Assembly: GCF_032854445.1 (NCBI RefSeq)
Contig: NC_088305.1
Coordinates: 24,771,400 to 24,835,399 of the forward strand
DNA from: Liolophura sinensis
Lineage: Eukaryota; Mollusca; Polyplacophora; Chitonida; Chitonidae
DNA: 64,000 nucleotides
Direction: 5' to 3'
The translations under genes and the position numbers were made by a program. The notes below the pieces were generated by a model that worked only from the letters and a program-made list of their open reading frames with translations, did not search any database and was not told the origin of the DNA. This document shows, piece after piece, positions 52,542-64,000 of the stretch (its first letter is position 1; every line of letters begins with the position of its first letter).

Positions 52542-53418
52542 ACATGTTGGCGGGAATCAGGAAAACAGATGGTTCCTGGTTAAGTAAACTCCTAGAGTGT
52601 TGACGGGAATCAGGGACACATATGGTTCCTAGTCATGTAAACTCCTAAAATGTTGGCGTTAATCAGGGATACATATGTTTTCTGGTCAAGTAAACTCCTA
52701 AAATGTTGGCGGGAATCAGGGATACAGATGGTTCCTGGTCAAGTAAACTCCTAAAATGTTGGCGGGAATCAGGGATACAGATGGTCCCTGGTCAAGTAAA
52801 CTCCTAAAATGTTGGCGGGAATCAGGGACACATATGGTTCCTAGTCATGTAAACTCCTAAAATGTTGGCGGGAATCAGGCATACAGATGTTTCCTGGTCA
52901 AGTAAACTCCTAAAATGTTGGCGGGAATCAGGGACACATATGGTTCCTAGTCATGTAAACTCCTAAAATGTTGGCGTTAATCAGGGATGCATATGTTTTC
53001 TGGTCAAGTAAACTCCTAAAATGTTGGCGGGAATCAGGGACACATATGGTTCCTGGTCAAGTAAACTCCTAAAATGTTGGCGGGAATCAGGGATACATAT
53101 GTTTTCTGGTCAAGTAAACTCCTAAAATGTTGGCGGGAATCAGGGATACAGATGGTTCCTGGTCAAGTAAACTCCTAAAATGTTGGCGGGAATCAGGGAC
53201 ACATATGGTTCCTAGTCATGTAAACTCCTAAAATGTTGGCGGGAATCAGGCATACAGATGTTTCCTGGTCAAGTAAACTCCTAAAATGTTGGCGGGAATC
53301 AGGGACACATATGGTTCCTAGTCATGTAAACCCCTAAAATGTTGGCGGGAATCAGGGATACAAATGGTTCCTGGCCAAGTAAACTCCTATAATGCTGGCG
53401 GGAATAAGGGATACAGAT
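52524..53418 (+). repeat. 53-bp minisatellite covering the stop codon and 3' UTR of gene 2
   Basis: Seventeen units of 53 bases (the first is about 46). The first unit contains the last codons and stop of gene 2 (ttcctggccaagtaaac). The following units repeat ttcctggtcaagtaaactcc, then taaaatgttggcgggaatca and gggatacagatgg. From 52582 to 53377 the spacing is exactly 15 times 53. Variants (tagtcatgtaa, gttttctgg) alternate in a higher-order pattern. Confidence 0.93.
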
Positions 53419-53506
53419 TTACCTTGTTATAAAGGTGTCAACGCAATAACCATTCAAGGACATATCTCAAAAAACTTTTCTTTATTTTTCATGATATTTC
53501 TGTTGC

Positions 53507-53512
53507 AATAAA
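53507..53512 (+). terminator. Poly(A) signal of gene 2
   Basis: First AATAAA after the stop, beyond the 53-bp array (tgttgcaataaaaatatttt), with T-rich text downstream. It implies a 3' UTR of about 1 kb consisting almost wholly of the array. Confidence 0.55.
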
Positions 53513-53529
53513 AATATTTTAATGTAATA

Positions 53530-54525
53530 TGTTATCTTTCCTAGGGTAATACAGTACTTGCAAGCAAACCTTGTCTCTGTAATCGTGATAAGAATATATT
53601 GTAATGTTTATGTATTTAAATTAAAAAATAATCTTTCACAATGCCCAATTGCATCCCTGTGATAGAATTCTTTTCTTTAATTTAGTTTAATGTTTCAACG
53701 AAAGCATGGTAATGTTTAAAGATTAACGTAGGTACAAATTAAGCTACCATAATCCAGTGTCTTTGAACAAGATACAACAGTCTGTTCCTGGACGCAGTAT
53801 CCTACAGTCGAAATTGTTGCAGAGGAAATATGGTAGATGATTACCATACGATCTGGAACTCATTCATGGACTACGAATTTGAACTTTGATATGGAAGATC
53901 ATGCCTGAAATATCCACTGTCTGCCCCGCATCATTGAAAACTGATGACCGCTTCTCTCTTCTGTGTTACCGGCTTTATTTCTTATTTGTATAACTTCTTA
54001 CATACCTTTGTCTTTGGGAGCTAGTGTCGGACGTGACGCTTATATTTACATTAGTTAAAACTTCTGCTGATGCATATAGGATCTGGCAGTCTATCTGATG
54101 CAAAGTATATTGTCGAGGAACCGAGTCTCATAGACAAGAGGTCAATAGGAAATCGGATCTTATTCACAATGTAGCACTAAGTATTCGAGTTTCAGGCACA
54201 AGAGGTCAACAGGCACTCGAGTCTCATGTTCCATATATGGCTACGTATTCAACTCCCATGCACAAAACTACGGATATAATATGGGCACTCGGATTCATGC
54301 ACAATGTATCTCTGAGGATTCGAGTTTCCGACACAAGAGATCAACAGTCACTCGAGTCTCATGAACAAAATATATCGCTACGTATTCGAGTTTCTCGCAC
54401 AAATGTGCATGTATAGTGTTGATTGTCATGCTCCATATGTCGCTAGAGATTCAAGGGTACAGGTATAGTATAGACGGTCGATACTCATGCTTGGTATATG
54501 GCTAATGATTTGAATGAATAATAAC
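53530..54525. other. Intergenic, no gene seen
   Basis: Includes loosely repeated text of the type attcgag(t)ttt...cacaagaggtcaacag between about 54110 and 54480 (3-4 diverged copies). Confidence 0.5.
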
Positions 54526-55785
54526 CTCACCTCATCTAAGACCTGACAAACCTCACCTCAGCATATACCGGACAAACTTCACTTCGCCAGGTACCGGACA
54601 AACCTCATCTCATCAGATACCTAACAAACCTCACCTTCCCAGGTACCGGAAAAACCTCACCTCCCCAGGTACGACAAACCTCACCTCATCTGATACCTGA
54701 CAAACCTCACCTCACCTCAGCAGATACCTGACAAACCTCACCTCAGCAGATACCTGACAAACCTCACCCCAGCAGATACATGACAAACCTCACCCCAGCA
54801 GATACATGACAAACCTCACTTCGCCAGGTACCAAACAAACCTCACCCCAGCAGATACATGACAAACCTCACTTCGCCAGGTACCAAACAAACTTCACCTC
54901 ATCAGATACCTGACAAACCTCACCTCAGCAGATACCTGACAAACCTCACCTCACCTCACCAGATACATGACAAACCTCACTTCGCCAGGTACCAAATAAA
55001 CCTCACCTCAGCAGATACATGACAAACCTCACTTCGCCAGGTACCAAACAAACCTCACCTCAGCAGATACATGACAAACCTCACTTCGCCAGGTACCAAA
55101 CAAACCTCACCTCAGCAGATACATGACAAACCTCATTTCGCCAGGTACCAAACAAACCTCACCCCAGCAGATACATGACAAACCTCACCCCAGCAGATAC
55201 CTAACAAACCTCACCTCAGCAGATACATTACAAACCTCACTTCGCCAGGTACCAAACAAACCTCACCCCAGCAGATACATGACAAACCTCACTTCACCAG
55301 GTACCAAACAAACCTCACCCCAGCAGATACATTACAAACCTCACTTCGCCAGGTACCAAACAAACCTCACCCCAGCAGCTACATGACAAACCTCACTTCG
55401 CCAGGTACCAAACAAACCTCACCTCATCTGATACCTGACAAACCTCACCTCAGCAGATACATGACAAACCTCACCTCAGCAGATACCTGACAAACCTCAC
55501 CTCATCTGATACCTGACAAACCTCACCTCATCTGATACCTGACAAACCTCACCTCCGCAGATACCTGACAAACCTCACCTCAGCAGATACCTGACAAACC
55601 TCACCTCATCTGATACCTGACAAACCTCACCTCAGCAGATACCTGACAAACCTCACCTCAGCAGATACCTGACAAACCTCACCCCAGCAGATACATGACA
55701 AACCTCACTTCGCCAGGTACCAAACAAACCTCACCTCATCTGATACCTGACAAATCTCACCTCAGCAGATACCTGACAAACTCCA
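54526..55785 (+). repeat. 1.25-kb minisatellite, ~26-bp unit
   Basis: About 48 copies of gacaaacctcacctcagcag followed by atacct. Two main unit types alternate: cagcagatac(c/a)tgacaaacc and tcgccaggtaccaaacaaacc. The blocks of types repeat in order, which points to multi-unit duplications. Confidence 0.92.
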
Positions 55786-55789
55786 ACGT

Positions 55790-57629
55790 GACAAGCATCA
55801 CCTTTCCTTACACCGGAGAAACGGTTTCATTTATAGCTTGAGCTAAACCGTAATACAGAGAAAAAAGAAAAAAATAGTATTAAACTAAGTTTGTCTGAAC
55901 ACGGTGATGTGATTTTTTATCACCTTTTTCATAAATTTTATCGTTAAACTTCTGACATTATTTTAGTATTATAATCTAAATATGATGATTAATCTGAGCC
56001 TCTACTGATTAATCAATTACCGTCTTCCTTTTTTTTTGCAACCACGGATAGAACCACAGCCATCATGGTCACAGTCAGAGTCCTTAAGTAGGAAGGTTTG
56101 AAGAAAAGGGACGGTCGAGAGTCGTAAGGGAAACCATTTGATGAGAACCAATTCCCTATGTGTTGTGAAGACTTTGAGCTGCTTGAACAGAAGGATGTGA
56201 CCTTGTGATTTGTATTCTTAACAGGAAGCAGGAGCAGGTATTGGGATTAAGCTACGTCAGAGCCAATCAGCTTCCACCGAGTTGCGGTAAGAATACAAAA
56301 CATCCTGTTTTGTCTGCATGCATTTTTGTGGTACTTTTTTTATCCCTAAAGGCATATTGTCAAATAGAGGACAGTGGTTTACGTCAGCAGAACCCCGTGG
56401 GCCTATACACTGTTTTCCTCGCCCACAAGGATGAAAGAGAGATGAATATTCATAAGTCATTCTCAAATACATGCTGGTAAAATTTTTCACTGTCGGTAAA
56501 GAGGCGAAGCTTTCAAGACGTTACTACTAAGAGCGCAAAGGTAAGACATTTCACGCATTTGAAAACGTGTCTTTTAATTCATAAACAGTTTCGAACGTGA
56601 ATGGAAATACTTGAGTTTTTAAGTTTTATACTGAACAGTTTGCTCAGAAGACATTTTCAGGTGTTCTGTTTCTTTGTTGGATATAATTCTCCCACAGTCA
56701 TACATCCGTGTGTATTTTGACAACAACGTGTTCATTTATAAATACAGTGTTTGTGGTGTCAAGATCATTGTTGAACGTCCATGTTATTGCGAAGAAAATG
56801 CAGTTAGAGTACTTTTTTCCAATTCATAATGTGAACCTCCATAGGCTTGTTTTCGACACGAAGATGCCATGCTGAATAACGAGCAGATTCTGGAATGTTT
56901 TGACGGAGAGAGACACGAGTGCCTTGGACTGCTATTCAATTCCCCCTAAACCAGGTTTTCTGATACTGCCATGTTTGACATTGGTTAAGGTTAACGGCTT
57001 AATGTTGTCTGTGTAGCTGCCGGGAGTTTGTTCGAACCGCATGTTTGCGCAGCCGTTGTAAAATAAATTACTCTCCATGCCCATTGTCGAGCATGTCACT
57101 TATTTTTGAATAGTTTTGACGAGACCAGGTTTATGGAAGAGAACTCTAACTGTATTTTCTTTGCAATAATATGGGCGTGTAATATATCGAGGAGTGGAGA
57201 CTGTGGTGCTACATGTCTTTAATTAAAGGCAATTTTGGCAGCAAGTATGACTGATTTTACAGATACCAAGATTGACCATTGGAGCCTTTGTGGCGTTTAC
57301 TCTGGTGTCTTTTGTCAGCATTCATGAATAAAAATGTTCCAAAATGTTGGTTAGAAATAAAATTGTGTATTCTTTAGATGAAGAAAATGTGTGTGTATGA
57401 CGTATTGTTAGAAACATTTTTAGTTTTTTATGTTTTCTGACATGACTTCCTGCCCCGGTGACCCTCGGGCTTATTCAAGATTTCTGTATAAATTTTAGTA
57501 CTTGTTGCAGTGATGTGAAGCGAACGTAGATACTGGCACATGCGCTGCACAAGGATTGTGCATGGATTGGGAGAGTTATGTAGCTAATTGTTTCGTCAGT
57601 TTATATCAATTGCCTTTACTCCGCTGCAG
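55790..57629. other. Upstream region of gene 3
   Basis: No coding gene assembled. Two splice-donor-like positions (ttgcg/gtaaga at 56288; gcaaag/gtaaga at 56541) could end 5' UTR exons of gene 3, since its start-codon exon is preceded by an acceptor. This is inference only. Confidence 0.35.
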
Positions 57630-57645
57630 CCACACGTGACAAATC

Positions 57646-60600
57646 ATGGCCCTACTTCGTGTTGTTCTGGCTGTGCTCGTACTCGGAGGTAAGATTACGT
57701 ACGTATGTATAGGACTGCAAAAAGTAGCGCATAAGTAAAGTATCACGTGATAAATCTTCTTTAGCTCATAGTGGGACAGTTCCTTTAACACTCTGTAGCC
57801 ACATTCGTGTCTCTTTTTCGGGAATTAAAGGCCAAGCTCAAAAATTGTCCACAGATATGACTGTGATGAGGTTTATGGCTGAAAGAAACCTGGCAAGCAG
57901 CCTGATTTAAAACCGCAGGCGAATCAGTGTGTCCTGGATTCGAGCTCGCGCCCTCATTCTTTGGTCACGTGCTGGTCACTTTTGACTGGGGCAACGCTTG
58001 AAGTGTAATAAGCTAGTAATGTAGCGTAAGAGATAACGTGTTAAAAAAGATATCGTTACTAAAAAGGTCGACTGAAGCGGCGACTGGAATATTTTCTCAC
58101 TAAAATATTACTTACTAATCGCTGGTAAGATTAATATTCTTGGCGTGACTTAATAATATGTTCCTTCTTACTGATGACTGAATTATCTAATTAACTCTTT
58201 TGCCTGCCCTTATGCGGCTTGAAAGCGTCAATAACACGTCTGCTAAAACATGGCGGCAGGTTGTACCTGGAAGCTAAATAAAACTGGCCCGGTCTGTTAG
58301 GGGAATTCTCAGTCATTATTACACTCAAAAAATTAATCTGTTCATTTTATCAGAAAGTCTGTTGTCTGTGTGATGCTAGAATTCTGTTATTGCAGCAGAT
58401 TGTTCTGTTAATAAATATAACACACATATTCTGTTAATTCAACTGATTAATTAAAAGAATCTATTAGATTAAAAGGATATTATGTTGAATATAACAGAAT
58501 ATTATTAACAGGCTTTCCTGGTAAGATTAACAGATTAATATATATTTCAACCAGGCATTCAGAAAACATTATTATTTTTTATTCATTATTCGTGTGATCT
58601 CTTGTTATTGAAGCTATACATATTCCATGTTTAGAAATAATGGTGCATATATTTATTTGCACGATTTCACAACTTCTTGTATCTATAGTAGATGATTCAT
58701 TTGTTAACTGTGTGAAACCAATAATAGCCAGTGTGAAACCAATCATAACCGGTAAGAAAATAATAACAGTCAATGGTAAATCAATGATAACCAGTGTGAA
58801 ACCAGTAATAGCCAGTGAGAAACCAATGATAGCCAGTGGGAAACCAATGATAGCCAGTGGTAAACCATGATAGGCAGTGGGTAACTAATCATAGCCAGGT
58901 TTGCTATGTCAACTTTTAGATTAAATCTTTTATTGTTAGGTTGATTTGAGCAAAAGATTTATTCCGGGTGTTTTCTCACTCAACTTGTGTCCTCTTGGTT
59001 TCAGGTGTTTGCTCGTGGTCTTTTGCTACAAAGCCAGGTGTGTAATAATAATCAAGGGTGCATGAAAAACAAATTACCTGGTCCAGCATGTAATAAAAAT
59101 TTCAACATTTTCTAAAGTCCCTTGAAGGCCTTTTCTCATATAAAAGGAGAATTTCACTGAATTTTTAGTAGAAATGTTTTACTTGATTAGTATTTATTAT
59201 TTTATCGAAACTAAAAATCTATACCATATTTTAAACACCGTTGATTTAATACCAGCCTTACTTTTGATCTGGAGGCTTCCGTGGCCGAGGTGATTTGCGT
59301 TTGGTGATTTGCAATTACCCGGGAACAAAAATCATCAATGCGGTAACGGTGAGTTCAAATTCGGATCATGCTCGGTTCCTCTCCGGCCATACGTGGGAGG
59401 GTCCATCAGCATCCTGCGTATGGTTGTGGGTTTCCATCGGGCTCTGCCCGGTTTCCTCCCAGCCTAAATTGTTACCGCCGTTGTGCAAGTGAAATATTCT
59501 TGAGTATAGCGTAAAACACCTATCAAATAAATAAATAAATACTTTTGCTCTGTTACTCTCTCCATTTCTCTGTAAATTACTCTGTCCATTCCGGTTTCCT
59601 CTGTCTTATTTATTTATTTATTTATTTATTTGATTGGTGTTCAAGAATATTTCACTTATACGTCGGCGGCCAGCATTATGGTGGGAGGTCACCGGGCAGA
59701 GCCCGGGGGAAACCCACGACCATCCGCAGGTTGCTGCCAGACCTTCCAACGTACAGACGGAGAGGAAGCCAGCATGAGCTGGACTTGAACTCATCGCGAC
59801 CGCATTGGTGAGAGGCCCCTGGGTCATCACGCTGCGCCAGTGCGCTAACCAACTGAGCTGTCTTAGATAATACCCATGTAAGTGAATATTCTATGGCGTT
59901 ATAATCTCATTCTAGTCAGTCAGACAACCAAGAAGACAGACAATCAGTCAAACAATCAAACAAGCAGACAACCAGAAAGACAGGGTATCAGTCAACCAAT
60001 CAAACAACCAGACAGACAGACAATCAGTCATCGAATCAAACAAGCAGACAAGCATATACATAGGCAATCAGTCAACCAATCAAACAAACAGACAACCAGA
60101 AAGATTGATAATCAATCAACCAGACAAACAGCCAGACAACCAGACAGATAGATAATCAGTCGACCAGTCAAACAAACAGACAACCTGAAAGACAGGCAAC
60201 CAATCAACCAAACAATCACTAATTCAAAAAACATCAAAGGGATATTCAAGAGTAAAATATAGAAGAATACAATAGAAACTAATGATAACTTTTGTTTAGA
60301 GCAACTAATCTGGTGTAAAGAGTATTTTCCATTTTTCCATATTTTCATCGATCCTAGATTGTCCACCTGACCAGCCTCCCGCCAACTGCCCTATTAACCC
60401 GTGTTTCCTTGCATATTGCCCAGCGGGGACGACCTGTGTGTAAGTAACTTGAGGTATCAATTCAATTTTACAAAGGCACAGACTTTAAGTTTATTGTAAT
60501 CTGACCGCCTTGGGCGTTGTGTTACACACCAGCAAACCAAACCAGTGATAAAGGATATTGCACAGTGAAGGTGAATACCACAAATATTGTTCCAGCAAGA

Positions 60601-61743
60601 GGTGGAAATGATACTCTAGATGTATATACATGTGTATCAGTTTATCTGTTGCATCCGTGAAAAAAATAAGCAATGTGCCATGTTCGTCGTATTTCAGATT
60701 CTATTCATACGCGCTGCAATTTTGTTCACGTCCGCGCTCACAAAACCTTTTTACAGTTTTAAACGCTCTATGTAGTAATTATCCGTTCTACAAAGGTGCT
60801 TAATGCTAATGCAATATAAGTTTTTACGTAAATTAAGCACATGAGGAATTTTTACCTCTTGTTTTGGCGAGCTATATATTGCGCGGAAGTGAAAGGCCTT
60901 GTGATGCCGTCCACGAAGATTTCACGGTCTCCAGCAATGTAATAGGAAAATGTAATAACAAAAGCGATATCTAATTAGTGAAGATATCATTTTTATCAGT
61001 GAAGGAAATACTGGGATTTCACTGATGTATAAATAATAAAGTCTTTAACTTATTTTATATATTTATTTATTTGATTGGTGTTTTACGCCATACTCAGCAA
61101 TATTTCACTTGTACGACGGCGGTTAGCGTTATGGTAGAGGAAACCGGGCGGAGCCCAGGGTAAACCCACGGTCGACCACAGATTGCTGTTAGACCTTCCC
61201 ACCTACGATTTGAGAGAAAGCCAGCATGAATTGGACTTGAACTTACAGCGACCCAATTGTTGAGAGGCTCCTGTGTCATTGCGCCGTGCTGGCGTGCTAT
61301 TCGTCTTGGTCCCGGAGACCCCAGTGTGTCATAAGAATAGCTATTAAACTGTATGTAGATGTACCGTAGATATCGAAGTATAGGTCCTATCGAGTGTACA
61401 AGCCAAATGTATCGATGCATACATGTATGGATATGTCACATACCCACATTTAGGGGATACATAATACGCTTGTTTTTCTCTCCTTAGAACAGAGTATATG
61501 ATATGGCTTAACAAACGTAAAAATGGCTTTATATTGTAGTTTTTCTAACGTCCCGGAGGTTAGCCCGGAAATGCATCTTCTAAGTCATATCCATACACGT
61601 CATGCGTTAAAATTTCTCCTTTGTGATGTACATTTCGTCGTTTGTAACATTTCTTCTTTCCCAAACTCTCACCTTGTGTGACTGCATTTCTCCACAGACC
61701 TCGTTTTTGCGGGGGATGTCGGCATGAGTGTAGAAAAAGGTAA
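57646..61743 (+). CDS. Gene 3: small secreted 8-Cys protein, paralogue of gene 2's first module
   Basis: Exons: 57646-57688 (MALLRVVLAVLVLG signal peptide), 59005-59037 (VCSWSFATKP), 60358-60439 (CPPDQPPANCPINPCF...TTC) and 61698-61743 (RFCGGCRHECRKR, then TAA at 61741). Introns have clean GT-AG borders and phases 1, 1, 2, exactly like exons 1-4 of gene 2; exon 3 is 82 bases in both. The cysteine spacing 8-4-4-5-4-2-3 is identical. The product is 67 residues. The final AAAAAG/gtaagt is also a good donor, so the gene might continue, for example to a short exon after 62146 or beyond the window. By analogy with the neighbouring inhibitor modules it is probably a secreted inhibitor or matrix peptide, but the function of the CGGC module is not established here. 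Confidence 0.75.
58319..58530. mobile_element. MITE-like element, second copy, in gene 3 intron 1
   Basis: The left end acactcaaaaaattaatctg and internal blocks (gttgtctgtgtgatgctaga, cacacatattctgttaattc) match 13542-13772. The right terminus is truncated. Confidence 0.6.
58705..58900 (+). repeat. 21-bp tandem repeat, ~9 diverged copies
   Basis: The unit aaaccaatgatagccagtggg recurs with substitutions and small indels in gene 3 intron 1. Confidence 0.8.
59267..59539 (+). mobile_element. SINE, full length, in gene 3 intron 2
   Basis: Head to AATAAAT tail are complete though diverged. The target duplication tacttttg lies at 59259-59266 and 59540-59547. Confidence 0.92.
59609..59857 (-). mobile_element. 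SINE, near full length, opposite orientation
   Basis: Tail, core and head (cgctaaccaactgag) are present, with a small deletion after gattggtgtt. The target duplication ctgtctta lies at 59601-59608 and 59858-59865. It is only about 70 bases from the previous SINE and forms an inverted pair with it. Confidence 0.93.
59915..60225 (+). repeat. Irregular CAGACAA / CAATCAGTCAA repeat
   Basis: Short units such as agacagacaatcagtca and aatcaaacaagcagacaacc repeat irregularly with a loose period in gene 3 intron 2. Confidence 0.8.
60440..61050. other. Gene 3 intron 3, no feature seen
   Basis: AT-rich unique sequence. Confidence 0.5.
61055..61318 (-). mobile_element. SINE in gene 3 intron 3
   Basis: Tail (TATTTATTTGATTGGTG), core (cgggcggagcccagggtaaa) and head (cgtgctggcgtgctattcgt, then cggagacccc) are recognisable. 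No clear target duplication. Confidence 0.87.
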
Positions 61744-62532
61744 GTTTTAATTCTTTTCCCACTCACAGATCACATCAGCTAGATTATAATTTCAAGAAGA
61801 GGGACTAAACATTGCTACTGACAAAAACATATAAAGCAGATCGATATTAAAGGCAAAGAACACACTAGCATGAAGTACATATCGAAAAAAAAACACATTA
61901 AATGCTGTCCGGGACAAAAGATTTATATAGTTTTCAGACTATCTCCCCCCAGCAGCTCAAGGAAGGCGGAGGCTGGCCTGGCTACCAGGTGTCGCCTGTG
62001 TCTATAGCTTCTGGGAATCCCCGCTGTTGCTATGAATCATTAAATCAAAAAACAAAAGGTTTATACCTTGTTAAGTTTTAAGCAAATCTATATTCTGCAA
62101 TGATCGCACTTTCCAATTAGCCTAACCCGTTATCAGTTTGCCACAGCAGCACTAGGAATAATACATGAGGGTACCCGGTACGTCTCTTTTTTCATTACGA
62201 TCATCATTTCATTGAAACAACAACAGCATCCAAAGTTCACGACATTGCATATTTGGGTACACGTGTGCAGAATATAGGATTAAATGGATTTGCTTAATTA
62301 CATTTAGTTAATTCAAGATGGTGATTTATACAACGAACATATAAGTAAGCATAGCACACATACGTAACCTGGCAGGAGCCGTTTAAAGAAGTGTGTATCA
62401 TGTAAGGGGAGTAACTGGTGTATTTAATTGTCACAACAAACGAGAATACGCGTATATTTTCTTTCAATTTTGCCGAGCAGAACCTGAAATAAGTATGCCT
62501 TCAGCTTTTGCATACCATTAGAGAACTGTTAA
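61744..62532. other. Downstream of gene 3, no gene seen
   Basis: An ATTAAA at 61896-61901 could act as a poly(A) signal if gene 3 ends at 61743. A weak acceptor (ttatcagtttgccacag) ends at about 62146. Confidence 0.35.
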
Positions 62533-62545
62533 ATATTCTGAAATG

Positions 62546-62736
62546 TTCAAGTCCAGCTCATGCTGGCTTCCTCTCCGGTCGTAAGTAGGAAGGTCTCCAG
62601 CAACCTGCGGATGGTCGTGGGTTTCCCCCGGGCTTTGCCCGGTTCCCTCCCACCATAATGCTGGCCGCCGTCGTATAAGTGAAATATTCTTGAGTATGGC
62701 GTAAAACACCAGTCAAATAAATAAATAAATAAATAA
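62546..62736 (+). mobile_element. SINE, 5'-truncated, with target-site duplication
   Basis: Starts at gttcaagtccagctcatgct within the head and runs to a long AATAAAT tail. The repeats atatt[c/a]tgaaatg lie at 62533-62545 and 62737-62749. Confidence 0.92.
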
Positions 62737-62749
62737 ATATTATGAAATG

Positions 62750-63357
62750 ATCAGCCCGTAACAAAAATAATCAAGGAGATAATGACTACGGAAATTGGAT
62801 ATATTTCTGACAGGCTAATTTGCACCATCCTGCGTACATTTGTTAAATACAAAATCCAGATAAAATTAAGAGAGTTTTAGTTACCATAGCAACCGTCAAT
62901 ATGAGCGATGCGCAGTGGTCAGGTTTATATCATTACTACAAAGTTATTGGACAAGTTTATGCAAATTATGTAAAATGGCCTAGACGGCGGCCTTGAGCTG
63001 CTGGAGATTTTTCGACCTAGTAAAATGCATTTAAAACTTTGGATTCTGCTGTGGCCCTTTCTGACCATATTAGGACCAGTGAAGTCACTTCAGCTTTTCG
63101 CCACTTGACACACATAGATTGCTATATTTCAGCATTCAAAAAGCATATGCATTTAGAGCTAAGAATGAATTCAACAAATTTACTTTGAAGCCAACTATTT
63201 CAACTGAAAAATATTGCTCTGACGTCACTGATACCCTGTGGGTCCTAACAGACAACCACAGAATCCTATGTTTTGAATGCATTCAGTAAGCTAGAAAGAT
63301 TAAAAAAAACATAAATCAAACTATTTTTCTGGACATCGTTTAATGGTGTTTCGCGTT
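62750..63357. other. No gene seen
   Basis: AT-rich unique sequence before the terminal array. Confidence 0.5.
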
Positions 63358-64000
63358 AATCATATGATAGGAATAAAACCTTAAGTACAGTGATGTCACA
63401 ATGACTATTCATCATATGATAGGAGTGAAACCTTAAGCACAGTGATGTCACTTTGACTATTCATTATATTGTAGGAGTAAAACCTTAAGCACAGTGATGT
63501 CACAATGACTATTCATCATATGATAGGAGTAAAACCTTAAGCACAGTGATGTCACTTTTACTATTCATTATATTGTAGGAGTAAAACCTTAAGCACAGTG
63601 ATGTCACTTTGACTATTCATCATATGATAGGAGTAAAACCTTAAGTACAGTGATGTCACTTTGACTATTCATCATATGATAGGAGTGAAACCTTAAGCAC
63701 AGTGATGTCACTTTGACTATTCATTATATTGTAGGAGTAAAACCTTAAGCACAGTGATGTCACGATTACTATTCATCATATGATAGGAGTAAAACCTTAA
63801 GCACAGTGATGTCACTTTTACTATTCATCATATGATAGGAGTAAAACCTTAAGCACAGTGACGTCACATTGACTACTCATCATATGATAGGAGTAAAACC
63901 TTCAGCACAGTGATGTCACTTTGACTATTCATCATATTGTAGGAGTAAAACCTTAAGCACAGTGACGTCACATTGACTATTCATAATATGATAGGAGTAA
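63358..64000 (+). repeat. 52-bp minisatellite running off the window
   Basis: About 12 copies of a 52-base unit: atgataggagtaaaacctta, then agcacagtgatgtcactttg and actattcatcat. gtgatgtca starts at 63390 and 63442. Two alternating spacers (catcatatgatag and cattatattgtag) occur in blocks. The array is cut by the window end. Confidence 0.93.

Overview
The window looks like animal nuclear DNA, most likely from a marine lophotrochozoan such as a mollusc. There are no bacterial-style operons. Coding sequence is split into small exons with GT-AG introns, and the DNA is full of microsatellites, minisatellites, non-LTR and DIRS-type retroelement remains and one abundant tRNA-derived SINE family whose 3' tail is (AATAAA)n. 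I recall this SINE from mollusc-type genomes, but that is memory, not a search, and a brachiopod would also fit.

Three plus-strand genes for secreted cysteine-rich proteins can be assembled by eye. Gene 1 (10494-14842, first exon not found) encodes a short Cys-rich protein with a poly(A) signal at 14925. Gene 2 (31975-52541, poly(A) signal at 53507) is the centrepiece. It has a signal-peptide exon, a 15-base microexon, an 8-Cys module ending in CGGC, and one 3.7-kb exon holding 27 intact plus 2 decayed tandem 43-residue pacifastin-like protease-inhibitor modules. Further 3' exons encode an antistasin-like module and a second Cys-rich module. An in-frame TAG lies between modules 27 and 28, although the reading frame, the splice donor and the downstream exons persist. 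The giant exon is phase 1 on both sides, so skipping it keeps the frame. Two products are therefore possible: a 1226-residue repeat protein and an inhibitor of about 138 residues. Gene 3 (57646-61743) is a small paralogue, 67 residues if it ends at the TAA at 61741, with the same exon plan and the same Cys spacing as the first module of gene 2. Almost all introns are phase 1, as expected for exon-shuffled secreted modules.

Layout: 1-10400 is repeat and retroelement DNA: a duplicated segment whose second copy has 28-bp terminal inverted repeats, and a dead CR1/jockey-like LINE with an ORF1 remnant, an endonuclease, a reverse transcriptase and an A-rich end. 10494-14945 is gene 1. 15000-31900 is intergenic, with diverged duplications, SINEs, a 2.5-kb 18-bp array, a 1-kb 27-bp array, a 1-kb 54-bp array and a 17-bp array. 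31946-53530 is gene 2. Its 7.2-kb intron 5 carries a DIRS-like fossil and some minus-strand exon-like sequence; the next intron carries a truncated LINE. Its 3' UTR is a 53-bp minisatellite that starts at the stop codon. 54530-55790 is a 26-bp array, 57630-61743 is gene 3, and 63358 to the end is a 52-bp array.

All gene models are hand-built from splice signals and codon phase. No transcript or database support was available. Functions are inferred from motif patterns.
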